The notes under the pieces: model-generated
Databases searched by the model: none
What the model was told of the DNA's origin: nothing
Seen by the model: the letters and a program-made list of their open reading frames with translations, nothing else
Made by a program: the position numbers and the translations under genes
From: an uncultured Campylobacter sp.
GTDB taxonomy: Bacteria; Campylobacterota; Campylobacteria; Campylobacterales; Campylobacteraceae
Reading direction: 5' to 3'
Assembly: GCF_937981295.1 (NCBI RefSeq)
Contig: NZ_CALJPC010000006.1
Location: 1 to 15,826, forward strand
Length of the DNA: 15,826 nt
Shown here: in pieces, positions 6,647-14,966 of the stretch
Position numbering within the stretch: position 1 is the first letter of the stretch
Layout: every line of letters begins with the position of its first letter

Positions 6647-7633
6647 ATGCAAACGATTGATTTTCACGTCCATCTGCTAAGCAAGGAGGTGCGCTTCGAT
6701 CGCCCTTACGACAGGCTCGCGCTGCGCCTTTTCGGCAGGCGCTTCGGCATAGACGTATCGCGCGCGATCAAAGAGCCATACGAGGCCTATGTGGACGCTC
6801 TGCTCGGCGGGCTTAGAGCTTCGAAATACGTTAAAAAGGCGGTGCTTTTCGGCGTGGATGCTAAATTTAGCGACGCGGGCGAGCTAATCCATCGCGATAA
6901 GACCGTCTGTGCGGACAACGACAGCGTACTTGAAATTTATCAAAAAAACCCAGGTCTCATCGTGCCGTTTTTTAGCATCAATCCAAAAAGGGCGGACGCG
7001 CTCGATGAGATCGATCGCTGCTTCGAGCTCGGATTTAAGGGGGCGAAATTTTTACAAAATTATTGGGATCTGGATACGAGGCTGCCCCGCTACGTGCCGT
7101 ATTTTGAAAAGCTCGCCAAGCTCGGCTTGCCGCTGGTGATCCACGTCGGCAACGAAAGCTCGGTGCCGAGCACGCGCCGCTGCGAGGCGCTGGAGATGAT
7201 CTATGCGCCGCTTGAGTTGGGCGTCACGACGGTGTGTGCGCACATGGCGATTAACTACGAATATTCGCATATTTTTCGTGCGCTCTCGCGCCGCCCGCGA
7301 AATTTCGGACACGATTATTTCGCGCTTTTAGCGCTTCTGCGCACACACAAGAACCTCTACGCCGATGTTTCGGCGCTGATGACGCCGGTGCGCGCGAAAG
7401 CCCTGCCACATCTGGCGAGCCAAACGGACGTGCACTCGCGCCTGTTTTACGCTTCAGACTTTCCGGTGCCGTATTCTGCGATATACAACACCTACGATCT
7501 GCGCCTGTCGCAGCGTATCGCGCTGCATAAAGAGCCCAACCCTTTCGATCGCAACGCGCGCGGGCTGCTCGCGTATTTCGGCGAGGAGAGCGAGCTGTGG
7601 AGCAACTACAAAAAAATTCTGCCCTTTGCGTAG
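6647..7633 (+). CDS. Amidohydrolase-2 family metal-dependent hydrolase
   Basis: Predicted TIM-barrel metal-dependent hydrolase or decarboxylase of the amidohydrolase-related (ACMSD-like) group. Visible metal-site candidates are the N-terminal HxH (H7 and H9 in DFHVHLL), H166 (LVIHVGNE), H199 (VCAHMAI) and D271 (YASDFP), the pattern of the family. The KGAKF stretch (131-135) corresponds to the strand-4 region. At 328 aa it is a normal length. The start ATG has an AAGGAT ribosome-binding site. It stands alone with empty sequence on both sides, so the substrate cannot be inferred from neighbours. There is no signal peptide, so it should be cytoplasmic. Confidence 0.9.
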   Translation: MQTIDFHVHLLSKEVRFDRPYDRLALRLFGRRFGIDVSRAIKEPYEAYVDALLGGLRASKYVKKAVLFGVDAKFSDAGELIHRDKTVCADNDSVLEIYQKNPGLIVPFFSINPKRADALDEIDRCFELGFKGAKFLQNYWDLDTRLPRYVPYFEKLAKLGLPLVIHVGNESSVPSTRRCEALEMIYAPLELGVTTVCAHMAINYEYSHIFRALSRRPRNFGHDYFALLALLRTHKNLYADVSALMTPVRAKALPHLASQTDVHSRLFYASDFPVPYSAIYNTYDLRLSQRIALHKEPNPFDRNARGLLAYFGEESELWSNYKKILPFA

Positions 7634-8578
7634 ATGGTGAAATTTAGAGTGTGCGGTTAGAATTCGGTGCATTTGCAGCTTTTTGCAGTTGGTTCCGAGC
7701 AAATGTAGCAAATGACATAGTGGGCGCGAGTAATGGAGCGGTCGGCGCTGTCTGTATAGCGAGAGAAAAGGCGAAGTGGCTCCGGACAAAGTGCGCGGTA
7801 GAGAGCTGATAATGAAGCATGCGGCGCGAAATTTCACAGGACAAAATTCTGTAAACGGCAATTCGCAAAATTCTGCAAATTCTGCCGCCGCAAATTCGGC
7901 AAATATCGGCTTAGTGCTCACTAACTGCTAAATTTTAAAATTTAAACCAAGCGGCATGTATCGTAGTGCCGAAGCTCTCTTTGGTGCAGCGCAAATTTTG
8001 AAATTTCGGCGGTAAATGTAGCCCGCCGGTAAACTAAACAAAATGGCGGGATCATACACGGCGACGCGCTGCTGTTTAAATTTAGCTTGCAGGCACGCTA
8101 AATCCTAGCCGCGACATGATTTTGCTTTAAATTTTATAACAACGGCTCGCTTAAAATTTTAAACTACTAGCCCCGTACTTTTCTACGAAAATTAACAGCC
8201 TCTGCTCGCGATTTGCATCAAGCCGTTTAGCAAAATTCGGTGGTGGCTCGTTTGCGATTTGCACCCCACCCCATGCCACAGCGACGAGACGTCGCATGAT
8301 TTACGCTCAAAACCGATTCGCACTTATCAAAGCCGCTAAAGCACCGACGACGCGCTGTGTCATTTGCGCCGCATTGCATTGTGCCATTCTTGTCGCATCG
8401 CTCATGCTCTGAAATTTTAACGCGGAGGTATTTTAAATTTCGTTGCATCGCACAAAAAACCGTTGCGCGAGAAATTCCAGCGGCAGATTGCTTAAATTTA
8501 CGCTTCTTAGCTCGTTTCTTTCAGGCTTCCACAGCCTCTTAATCTATCGCCCCGCTAAATTTTAAATTTCCCCGAATT
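7634..8578. other. Gene-free stretch of about 945 bp with possible coding remnants
   Basis: No frame here combines a ribosome-binding site, normal codon use and a recognisable product on either strand. It holds about fourteen AAATTT hexamers, the AAATTTTAAAATTT palindrome near 7931, a GCATTTGC/GCAAATGT inverted pair (7669-7676 and 7699-7706) and a small hairpin GCGAC-GAGAC-GTCGC (8281-8295). A forward frame from 7734 to the stop at 7929-7931 is open for 65 codons and ends in an Asn/Ser/Ala-rich tail, but lacks a good start. The stretch may be a decayed gene or a non-coding spacer. I see no tRNA. Confidence 0.5.
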
Positions 8579-9382
8579 TTAAGAATTTATAAGGCTTAAA
8601 AGCGCCTTTGAAATTCTTGCGATCTCATCTTGCATGTGCCCGCCCGGATTTTGCTCAAACTCCGCTTTTGCGCCCGCACTGCGGCATTTTGCGATAAAAT
8701 TTCGCGCCGTCTCGTCGCAGAGTGCTCCGCGCGGATTTTTCGGGTTCATCTCGGCCTCGCCCAAGGACGCGTAGACGTGCGCCAGCCCCCTTTGCGGCGA
8801 GTGCGCGGCGACGAAGGCGTCAAATCCGCCGAACCAAAACGACGCCGAGACGCAGGCGATCTTTTGAAATTTATCGCTCGCAAACGCCGCATACGCGCTA
8901 AAAAGTCCAGCCAGCGAGTATCCCGCGCACGCTCGCCACGCAGGTTTGCCCGCACCCAATACGTGCCGCTCGATACGCGGGATCAACTCGTTCGTAAATT
9001 TATTCAAGTGCGCCGCGCCGTCGCCTGCGAAATCGCGCACCCCCTTAAACGGCGACTTTGCCGACCACGGGCTAAGCTTATCGCCCCACTGCGCCTCGTT
9101 TAGATAGATCGCCGCAAGCACGAAATCCGCGCCGCTTTGTCGCGAGACGAGCTCGTAAATTTCGCCCACGCTATCCGCGCAAAAGTCCAAGGCGTGCAGG
9201 TAGATGATAGGTGCGGACGACAGAAGTGGCGTAGACGTAGCGAACGACGTAGCGGGCTGGACGGACTGCGTCATAGGCGTGGCAAATGATGCAACGGGCA
9301 GAATATTCGGCGCAGGCGCAAAAGACGGCGCGTGCGGGGCGAAAATTTCTACGCGCAAGCCGCCAAATTCCAAACTTTGCAT
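8579..9382 (-). CDS. Alpha/beta-hydrolase fold esterase (putative esterase, IroE/esterase-D-like)
   Basis: Predicted serine esterase of the PF00756-like group. The nucleophile elbow GYSLAG places S156, and the C-terminal GGHM places catalytic H249. An acidic member probably lies between them, near LGEAEMNPKN. Residues 60-100 (IIYLHALDF to AIYLNEAQWGDKLSPW) give the first strands and an oxyanion-type loop seen in siderophore-esterase relatives. Residues about 20-57 are an unusual Pro/Ser/Ala/Thr-rich insert with an imperfect internal duplication (VASFAT and ATSFAT about 14 residues apart). At 267 aa it is otherwise normal. AAGG lies about 11 bases before the ATG. It is divergent from uup. A siderophore role is only a possibility, since no iron genes are near. 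Confidence 0.85.
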   Translation of the reverse strand: MQSLEFGGLRVEIFAPHAPSFAPAPNILPVASFATPMTQSVQPATSFATSTPLLSSAPIIYLHALDFCADSVGEIYELVSRQSGADFVLAAIYLNEAQWGDKLSPWSAKSPFKGVRDFAGDGAAHLNKFTNELIPRIERHVLGAGKPAWRACAGYSLAGLFSAYAAFASDKFQKIACVSASFWFGGFDAFVAAHSPQRGLAHVYASLGEAEMNPKNPRGALCDETARNFIAKCRSAGAKAEFEQNPGGHMQDEIARISKALLSLINS

Positions 9383-9425
9383 CGCTAAAGCCTTAAAAGT
9401 TATTAAAATTTAATAGAATTTTGTG

Positions 9426-9431
9426 TAAAAT
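9426..9431 (+). promoter_or_regulatory. Candidate -10 box of the uup operon
   Basis: TAAAAT in tttgtgTAAAATcatc, about 31 bases upstream of the TTG start at 9462, in the 79-bp gap between the divergent esterase gene and uup. No clear -35 box. Confidence 0.5.
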
Positions 9432-9461
9432 CATCAAATTTAACACTAGAGGAACTTAAAA

Positions 9462-11414
9462 TTGGCTTTGATCGAGCTTATCGATGTTACGAAAAAATTC
9501 GGCTCTCACGTCGTTTTAGACGGCGTAAATTTCGCACTGGACGCTAACGAGCGCGTCGCCGTGATCGGTAAAAACGGCGGCGGCAAATCCACGTTGATGA
9601 AGATAATTGCAGGTCTGTGCGAGATTGACGAGGGACGCGTGATCACTCAAAACGGGCTAAACATCCAGATGCTCGCTCAAACGCCTAAATTTAACGAAAA
9701 TCTCTCGGTCAAAGACGCGCTGCGAAGGGAGCTAGCTGAAATTTACGCCGCCCTTAGCGAATACGACGCGATCTCGAGCAAAATCGCCGCGCAGCCCGAA
9801 AACAAGGAGCTTTTGGCGCGCCAAGACGAATTGATTAAATTTATCGAGGCCAAGGACGGCTGGCAGATCGATAATAAGATCGAGCAGGTGCTGCAAAATT
9901 TCGGACTTAAAATTTATGAAAACCGCTCCGTCTGCACGCTTAGCGGCGGCGAAATTCGTCGCGTGGCGCTGGGCGCGCTGGTGCTTAAAAAGCCCGACGT
10001 GCTGCTGCTGGACGAGCCCACGAACCACCTCGACGTCTATATGGTGAAATTTCTAGAGGATATGCTGCTTAGCTCGAAGCAGACGATCGTTTTTATCAGC
10101 CACGATCGCTACTTCATCGACCGCTTGGCGACGCGCAGTATCGAGATCGAAGAGGGTAAAATTTCAAATTTCGACGGCGGATATGAGAACTATCTGAGGC
10201 GCAAGCAGGAGATGCTTGCTTCGCTCGAAAAATCCCACGAGACGCTGCTTAAACAGCTGCGCGCCGAGGAGGAGTGGCTGCACCGCGGCGTAAAGGCGCG
10301 CCTAAAGCGCAACGAAGGGCGCAAGGCGCGCATCATGCAGATGAGACAGGATGCGAAGAAAAATCCGGGTGCGATCCGTCGCGTGCGGCTCGAGCTGGAG
10401 CGCGCGAGCAGGAGCTTTAACGGCACGGGCGGCGACAATCGCAAAAAGATGCTCTTTGAATGCACGAATATCGGTAAAATTTTAAACGGCAAGGTGCTTT
10501 TCAAGGGCTTTTCGGCGCGGGTTTTGCAGGGCGAGCGCATCGGCATCGTAGGCGCTAACGGCGCGGGCAAAAGCACTCTGCTTAAAATTCTACTCGGCCG
10601 TAGCAAGATCGATGCGGGCGAGATCAAACGCGGCGAGATCAGGATCGGCTACTTCGATCAGACCCGCAGCGGCATTACGGACGATAAAAGCATAATCGAA
10701 ATTTTCTGCCCCAACGGCGGCGATCACATCAATGTCCGCGGCAGCTACATGCATGTCTATGGGTATTTGAAAAATTTCTTGTTTCCGAAGGAGTTTTTGG
10801 ATAAGCCCATAGGCGTTCTTAGCGGCGGCGAAAAGAACCGCCTGGCGCTTGCCAAGCTCTTTACCGAGCAGTACGATTGTTTGATTTTGGACGAGCCGAC
10901 GAACGATCTTGATATCGCAACGATCAATATTTTGGAGGATTATCTGCTAAGTTTCGAAGGCGCGGTAATCATCGTAAGCCACGATCGCTATTTCATCGAT
11001 AAGATCACGAATAAGCTTTGGGTTTTTGAAAAAAACGGCGTCATCGATCAAATTCAAATGCCCTATTCGCAGTATTTGGAGTTTGAAGACGAGATGGCGG
11101 AGATTGATCAGATCGAGGCCGACGCTGGCACGAGCGCGAGCGCGGACGAAGGCGGCCGCGAAAATAAAAAGGAAAAAACGAGCGCCGCGAAGCTTAGCTA
11201 CAAACAGAATAAAATTTTAGAGGAGTATCCCGCTAAAATCGAGGCTATCGAGGCGCGTATAAAAGAGCTAAATCACGCGCTTTCGACGCCTGAAATTTAT
11301 CAAAAGCTCGGTATGCAGGGGCTTTTTGAAGAACTTGAAGAAAAAAGAGGAACGTTAAACAGTATGGAAAATGAATATTACGAAGTGCTTTCGCTCGCCG
11401 AGAGCCTAAAGTAG
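9462..11414 (+). CDS. uup: ABC-F ATPase Uup
   Basis: Soluble twin-cassette ATPase of the ABC-F group; Uup-type proteins act on ribosomes or branched DNA intermediates rather than in transport. First cassette: Walker A GKNGGGKST (36-44), signature LSGGE (160-164), Walker B LLLDEP (181-186) and H214. Second cassette: GANGAGKST (364-372), LSGGE (453-457), LILDEP (474-479) and H507. The linker contains EEEWLHRGVKARLKRNEGRKARI (269-291), typical of Uup. Residues about 545-575 are a charged hinge, and 580-645 form a C-terminal coiled coil as in Uup. There are no membrane segments. The start is TTG with AGAGGA eight bases upstream; no better start lies in frame. It is the first gene of the four-gene operon; the next begins six bases after its stop. 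Confidence 0.93.
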   Translation: MALIELIDVTKKFGSHVVLDGVNFALDANERVAVIGKNGGGKSTLMKIIAGLCEIDEGRVITQNGLNIQMLAQTPKFNENLSVKDALRRELAEIYAALSEYDAISSKIAAQPENKELLARQDELIKFIEAKDGWQIDNKIEQVLQNFGLKIYENRSVCTLSGGEIRRVALGALVLKKPDVLLLDEPTNHLDVYMVKFLEDMLLSSKQTIVFISHDRYFIDRLATRSIEIEEGKISNFDGGYENYLRRKQEMLASLEKSHETLLKQLRAEEEWLHRGVKARLKRNEGRKARIMQMRQDAKKNPGAIRRVRLELERASRSFNGTGGDNRKKMLFECTNIGKILNGKVLFKGFSARVLQGERIGIVGANGAGKSTLLKILLGRSKIDAGEIKRGEIRIGYFDQTRSGITDDKSIIEIFCPNGGDHINVRGSYMHVYGYLKNFLFPKEFLDKPIGVLSGGEKNRLALAKLFTEQYDCLILDEPTNDLDIATINILEDYLLSFEGAVIIVSHDRYFIDKITNKLWVFEKNGVIDQIQMPYSQYLEFEDEMAEIDQIEADAGTSASADEGGRENKKEKTSAAKLSYKQNKILEEYPAKIEAIEARIKELNHALSTPEIYQKLGMQGLFEELEEKRGTLNSMENEYYEVLSLAESLK

Positions 11415-11419
11415 GCGCG

Positions 11420-12628
11420 ATGGTTTGGTTTTTGATCTTTTTATACGCGCTTTACACGATTTATAAAATTTCGCTCGATCTGCTCGAGCTAAGCTTCATC
11501 CGCGCCAAGCTAAAAGAGCCTGCGGTGGTGCTTAGCGAGGAGGATTATCGCAAGGCGGGCGAGGTCGGTGCGGTAAATTTAAAATTTAATATATTTTCGC
11601 ACTGCTTTTCGTTTGCGGTGGCGCTTATTTGGATACTTGCGGGCGCGGGCGCGTTACAGCGCGCGATATATGATCTAGCGGGCGACGGGATTTTGGCGGG
11701 GAGCTGCTTTGTAACAGCGTTTCTAATCATCGGCGGCGCGATATCGCTTCCGCTTGAGATTTACAAAACCTTCGTTAAAGACAGGCGCCTAGGCTTTTCC
11801 ACGATAACGCCCGCCGTTTTCGTAAAAGACGCGCTAAAATCGCTTGCGCTCACGCTGGTTTTTGGCTTTGCGGTAGCCTCTGCGCTCGTTTTTTGCGTAA
11901 ATAGCCTGGGTGCGCACTGGTGGGTCTGGGGCTTTTTGCTAAGCTTCGGCGTAGTTTTACTGATAAATTTAATCTATCCGACCGTTATCGCGCCGCTGTT
12001 TAATAAGATGCAACCGCTAGAGCAAGGCGAGCTAAAAGAGCGCATAGAGGGGCTTTTGCAGCGCTGCGGCTTTAAAAGTAGCGGCGTTTTTACGATCGAC
12101 GCGAGCAAGCGCGACAAGCGCCTAAACGCCTATTTCGGCGGCTTCGGCGCGACGAAAAAGGTCGTGCTTTTCGACACGCTCATCGAAAAGCTTAGCGAGG
12201 ATGAAATCTTAGCCGTTTTAGGGCACGAGCTCGGGCATTTCAAACACGGCGACATTTTAAAAAATTTAGCGCTTAGCTTCGTGCTTTTGGGCGTGACGTT
12301 TGCGGTATTCGGAAACCTCCCCGCAGGCGTGTTCGGCGCGCTAGGGCTTAGCGAGGGCGGCGGCGCGACGCTGGTTTTTATGATTTTGTTTGCGCCGATC
12401 TTGCATGCGTTTTTTGAGCCCGTAATCTCCAAGCTTAGCCGTATGCACGAATTTAGCGCGGACCGACATGGCGCGAGCATGCAGGATAAAGAGAGCATGA
12501 TCGGCGCGCTAAAGAAGCTGGGCAGCGAAAACAAGGCGTTTCCGCTCGCTCATAAAATTTACGCCGCGGTGTATCATTCGCACCCGAGCCTGTACGAGCG
12601 CATAAGAGAGCTTGATGAGGATCGCTGA
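11420..12628 (+). CDS. M48 family (Ste24/CAAX protease 1-like) membrane zinc peptidase
   Basis: Predicted integral inner-membrane zinc endopeptidase. HELGH at 269-273 gives the HExxH zinc site, with E344 in HEFSADRHG as the third ligand and D348 following, the M48B signature. Hydrophobic segments occur at about 1-20, 58-80, 92-115, 140-162, 170-195, 280-303 and 315-336, matching the Ste24 layout of several spans before and after the catalytic domain. At 402 aa it fits bacterial members. True CAAX prenylation is absent in bacteria, so quality control of membrane proteins is the likely role, inferred from relatives such as HtpX. It follows uup by six bases without a strong ribosome-binding site, suggesting translational coupling. 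Its end overlaps prmC by 14 bases. Confidence 0.93.
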   Translation: MVWFLIFLYALYTIYKISLDLLELSFIRAKLKEPAVVLSEEDYRKAGEVGAVNLKFNIFSHCFSFAVALIWILAGAGALQRAIYDLAGDGILAGSCFVTAFLIIGGAISLPLEIYKTFVKDRRLGFSTITPAVFVKDALKSLALTLVFGFAVASALVFCVNSLGAHWWVWGFLLSFGVVLLINLIYPTVIAPLFNKMQPLEQGELKERIEGLLQRCGFKSSGVFTIDASKRDKRLNAYFGGFGATKKVVLFDTLIEKLSEDEILAVLGHELGHFKHGDILKNLALSFVLLGVTFAVFGNLPAGVFGALGLSEGGGATLVFMILFAPILHAFFEPVISKLSRMHEFSADRHGASMQDKESMIGALKKLGSENKAFPLAHKIYAAVYHSHPSLYERIRELDEDR

Positions 12629-13415
12629 GGCGCTAAGATGGGGGCTGGAGCAGTGCGGCTCAAAATACGTCGCGCGCGAAATTTTAAAGCTTTGCGAGCG
12701 ACTTAGTGACGAGCAGCTCGTGCTAAGATGCTCGGAAGAGCTCGCGCATGAAGCGGAATTTCGCGCTAAGATCGTTGAATTTAAAGACGGCCGCCCGCTT
12801 GAATACATCACGCAAAGCTGCGAGTTTATGGGCTTTAAATTTTACGTCGACGAGCGGGTGCTGATACCGCGCTGCGAGACCGAAATTTTAGTAAAAAAGG
12901 CGCTTACTTTGGCGCAGAGCTTGGGCGAGCCGCGCATTTGCGAGATCGGCACGGGCAGCGGCATAATCGCTATCTGCTTAAAAAAGCTACTTCCTGCTTG
13001 CCGTATCACGGCTAGCGACATCAGCGCGGATGCGCTTGAGGTGGCGCGCGCAAATGCCGCAAGCTTAGGTGCAGACATCGAGTTCGTACACTGCGCCTAC
13101 GCGGATGAGATCGCTGGCGAGTTTGATCTAATCGTCTCAAATCCACCATACATCGCAAACTCCTACGCATTGGACGCGCGCGTGCTGCAAGAGCCGAAAC
13201 AGGCGCTGTTTGGCGGCGAGAGGGGGGATGAAATTTTAAAACGCATCGTGCTGATCGCCGCACGGCGCGCAAAATTTCTAGCCTGCGAGATGGGCTACGA
13301 TCAAAAGCAGAGCCTCTCGGAGTTTTTGCGCGAGCATGGCTTTAGGGCGAAATTTTACAAAGATTTGGCGCAGTTTGATCGCGGATTCATCGCGCGAAAT
13401 TTAAACAGATCGTAG
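12615..13415 (+). CDS. prmC: Peptide chain release factor N5-glutamine methyltransferase PrmC
   Basis: Cytoplasmic S-adenosylmethionine-dependent enzyme that methylates the glutamine of the GGQ motif in release factors RF1 and RF2. Counting from ATG at 12615 (266 aa), the N-terminal helical domain has the conserved RPLEYI (60-65) and RVLIPRCETE (81-90). The Rossmann domain shows EIGTGSGIIA (110-119) for SAM binding, ASDISADALEVA (133-144) and NPPYI at 176-180, the glutamine-binding signature. The frame also opens one codon earlier with TTG, but ATG is preferred, with a purine-rich AAGAGAG stretch just upstream. It overlaps the M48 gene by 14 bases. Length and motifs are complete. Confidence 0.95.
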   Translation: MRIAEALRWGLEQCGSKYVAREILKLCERLSDEQLVLRCSEELAHEAEFRAKIVEFKDGRPLEYITQSCEFMGFKFYVDERVLIPRCETEILVKKALTLAQSLGEPRICEIGTGSGIIAICLKKLLPACRITASDISADALEVARANAASLGADIEFVHCAYADEIAGEFDLIVSNPPYIANSYALDARVLQEPKQALFGGERGDEILKRIVLIAARRAKFLACEMGYDQKQSLSEFLREHGFRAKFYKDLAQFDRGFIARNLNRS

Positions 13416-13422
13416 GCGCTCC

Positions 13423-14088
13423 GTGCAAAGCTCGCAACTACGCAGACTGCTTTATTACAAAGCGTTCGGCTATCGCTATGTAGGCGCCGAAATTTTAAGC
13501 GGCGGCGCGCGATTTTTCAAGGCGCTGGACGCGCTAAAATCCGCTACCGCCGAGTGCAATCTCTGCGAGCTTGCCAAAACGCGCGCGGGAAGCGGCGAGC
13601 AAAATTTTAAAAATTTCAAAACTATCAAAAATTTCAAAAATTCTAAAACTCCCGCGAACGTAAAACTTATGATCGTAGCTCTCGCACCGGGCGCTAACGA
13701 AGGTTTTGGCGGCGGTTTGGAGGCTGAAGTAGCAGCGGCGCTAGATCAAATTTGCGCGCCGGAAGAAATTTATTTTAGCTTTTTGATAAAGTGCGCGGTG
13801 CCGCAAAATAGGCGCATAAGCTCGGAAATAATTTTAAAATGCGCGCCCTATCTTGCCGACGAAATCAAAATTTTAAAACCCAAAGTCGTGCTCTGCCTAG
13901 GGGAGCTTTGCTGTAAAATCGTGCTACGAAACGGCGATCTAGCGGGCATGGACGTGCTGCACGGCTCGGTCTTTAACGAGGGCGGCATCAGCTTCGTGCC
14001 GAGCTTCGATCCTGCATTTATCGCGCAAAATCCGAGCAAGGCGGAGCTTTTCAAAGAGGATCTGCAAAAGATAAAAGAGCTGCTGTGA
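13423..14088 (+). CDS. Divergent iron-sulfur uracil-DNA-glycosylase-superfamily protein
   Basis: A 221-aa protein with the family-4-type uracil-DNA glycosylase fold. Four cysteines, C45-x2-C48, C124 and C140, have the 2- and 16-residue spacings of the [4Fe-4S] ligands in family 4 enzymes. Motif 1 reads VALAPGANEG (85-94) where active family 4 enzymes have GEAPG. The late motif reads SFDPAFIAQNP (194-204) where they have HPS or HPA preceded by Tyr. So the acidic/Gly positions of motif 1 and the motif-3 histidine are both replaced. Base excision is uncertain; a structural or altered-substrate role is possible. Residues about 61-76 (NFKNFKTIKNFKNSKT) form a low-complexity insert. The start is GTG, seven bases after prmC, with a poor ribosome-binding site, so coupling is likely. 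Last solid gene of the operon. Confidence 0.85.
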   Translation: MQSSQLRRLLYYKAFGYRYVGAEILSGGARFFKALDALKSATAECNLCELAKTRAGSGEQNFKNFKTIKNFKNSKTPANVKLMIVALAPGANEGFGGGLEAEVAAALDQICAPEEIYFSFLIKCAVPQNRRISSEIILKCAPYLADEIKILKPKVVLCLGELCCKIVLRNGDLAGMDVLHGSVFNEGGISFVPSFDPAFIAQNPSKAELFKEDLQKIKELL

Positions 14089-14195
14089 GGCGCATTTTGG
14101 CGCTTGCTCTGCGTGCTATTTTGATTTTGTGTGCGGTTTTTTGCACGCGCATCGTGATTTTTGTTACGGCGGGCGAGCGGACGGGACGAATTTGA
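14085..14195 (+). CDS. Possible small hydrophobic protein or gene-start remnant (36 aa)
   Basis: A GTG overlaps the stop codon of the preceding gene (GTGA) and opens 36 codons. The product begins MRRILALALRAILILCAVFC, a basic start followed by about 18 hydrophobic residues, like a signal peptide or single membrane anchor, then ends RIVIFVTAGERTGRI. There is no separate ribosome-binding site, but an overlapping start at an operon end is normal. It may be a real small membrane peptide, the start of a decayed secreted-protein gene, or chance. Confidence 0.35.
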   Translation: MRRILALALRAILILCAVFCTRIVIFVTAGERTGRI

Positions 14196-14570
14196 CCTGC
14201 TTAAATTTCACGGACTAGCGGGATTTTAGCGGAGTAAAACACAGACTCGATCTGCGCGGGTTGAAATTTAAGGGCGAGAAATTTCATAAAGCGGCGGGGC
14301 AAGGCAAAATTTAACGCCATTGCAAAATTCTGATATTTCAAATTTTGTTTTCTATCTGGCTATCTTGGGGCGCGTGAGGGGTTTGCGTCGCGACGTAGCA
14401 TTAAATTTAAACCTTAACGACGAGTGAAATTCTATGTCGTAAATTTTACTAAGTTCGCAAATTTTATTACCGTCCAAGAGCTCTGCGTATTTTTGGATTT
14501 TACGCCGAAAAGCCGGTCTGCGCTATGTTTGCACCGCACGACTAGGCAAATTTGAATCCGCGAAATAAAT
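14196..14570. other. Gene-free gap (375 bp) between convergent transcription units
   Basis: No supported frame, RNA gene, clear terminator hairpin or long repeat beyond about ten AAATTT hexamers. It separates the rightward uup operon from the leftward DUF4149-ybgC pair. Confidence 0.5.
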
Positions 14571-14966
14571 TTATCTCAAAGATTTGAAAAATTCTAAAAT
14601 TTCGGCGCTAAATTTGATCGGCCTGCCGTCTTTTACGAAGGCGATTTTTACGTCCTGCACGTATAAAAGCTCGCTGAAATCCGTGTTTTTAATATCTTTG
14701 ATCTTGTAAATTTCTTGCCGCAAAAGGGCGCTGGCGTTTTTGAGCGCGGCTAGGCTCGTGTGAATTTCAAGCGTATCGCCGAGGCGCGCGGGGCGGAGGA
14801 ATTTAGCGCAAAGCTCGCTAACTACAAAGTATGCGTCCGCGCGCGCGAAGTCCACTCCTGCCTGCATAAGCGCCTCACTACGCGCTCGCTCGCAAAATTT
14901 TATGTAGTTGGCGTGATACACGATGCCCTGTGCGTCGGTGTCTTCGTAGTAAATTTTAATCTGCAT
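14571..14966 (-). CDS. ybgC: YbgC/4HBT-family acyl-CoA thioesterase
   Basis: Hot-dog-fold cytoplasmic acyl-CoA thioesterase. The N-terminal family signature YYEDTDAQGIVYHANY (6-21) is intact: D11 corresponds to the catalytic Asp18 of E. coli YbgC, and H18 lies in the conserved VYHANY. It is followed by FCERARSEAL (24-33), also typical. At 131 aa the length is right. In many proteobacteria YbgC accompanies the Tol-Pal genes; here it does not. Instead its ATG lies inside the end of the DUF4149 gene (11-bp overlap), so the two are co-translated. GGAG lies about 15 bases before the ATG. Confidence 0.92.
   Translation of the reverse strand: MQIKIYYEDTDAQGIVYHANYIKFCERARSEALMQAGVDFARADAYFVVSELCAKFLRPARLGDTLEIHTSLAALKNASALLRQEIYKIKDIKNTDFSELLYVQDVKIAFVKDGRPIKFSAEILEFFKSLR

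Noticed and set aside
7454..7921. Leftward 155-codon frame overlapping the end of the amidohydrolase gene
   Set aside because: Half of it is antisense to a solid gene, no ribosome-binding site is seen, and its N-terminal Ala/Glu/Phe repeats merely reflect aattctgc-type DNA repeats.
8227..8542. Small frames on both strands in the gene-free stretch
   Set aside because: Cys/Arg-rich products without ribosome-binding sites or recognisable motifs.
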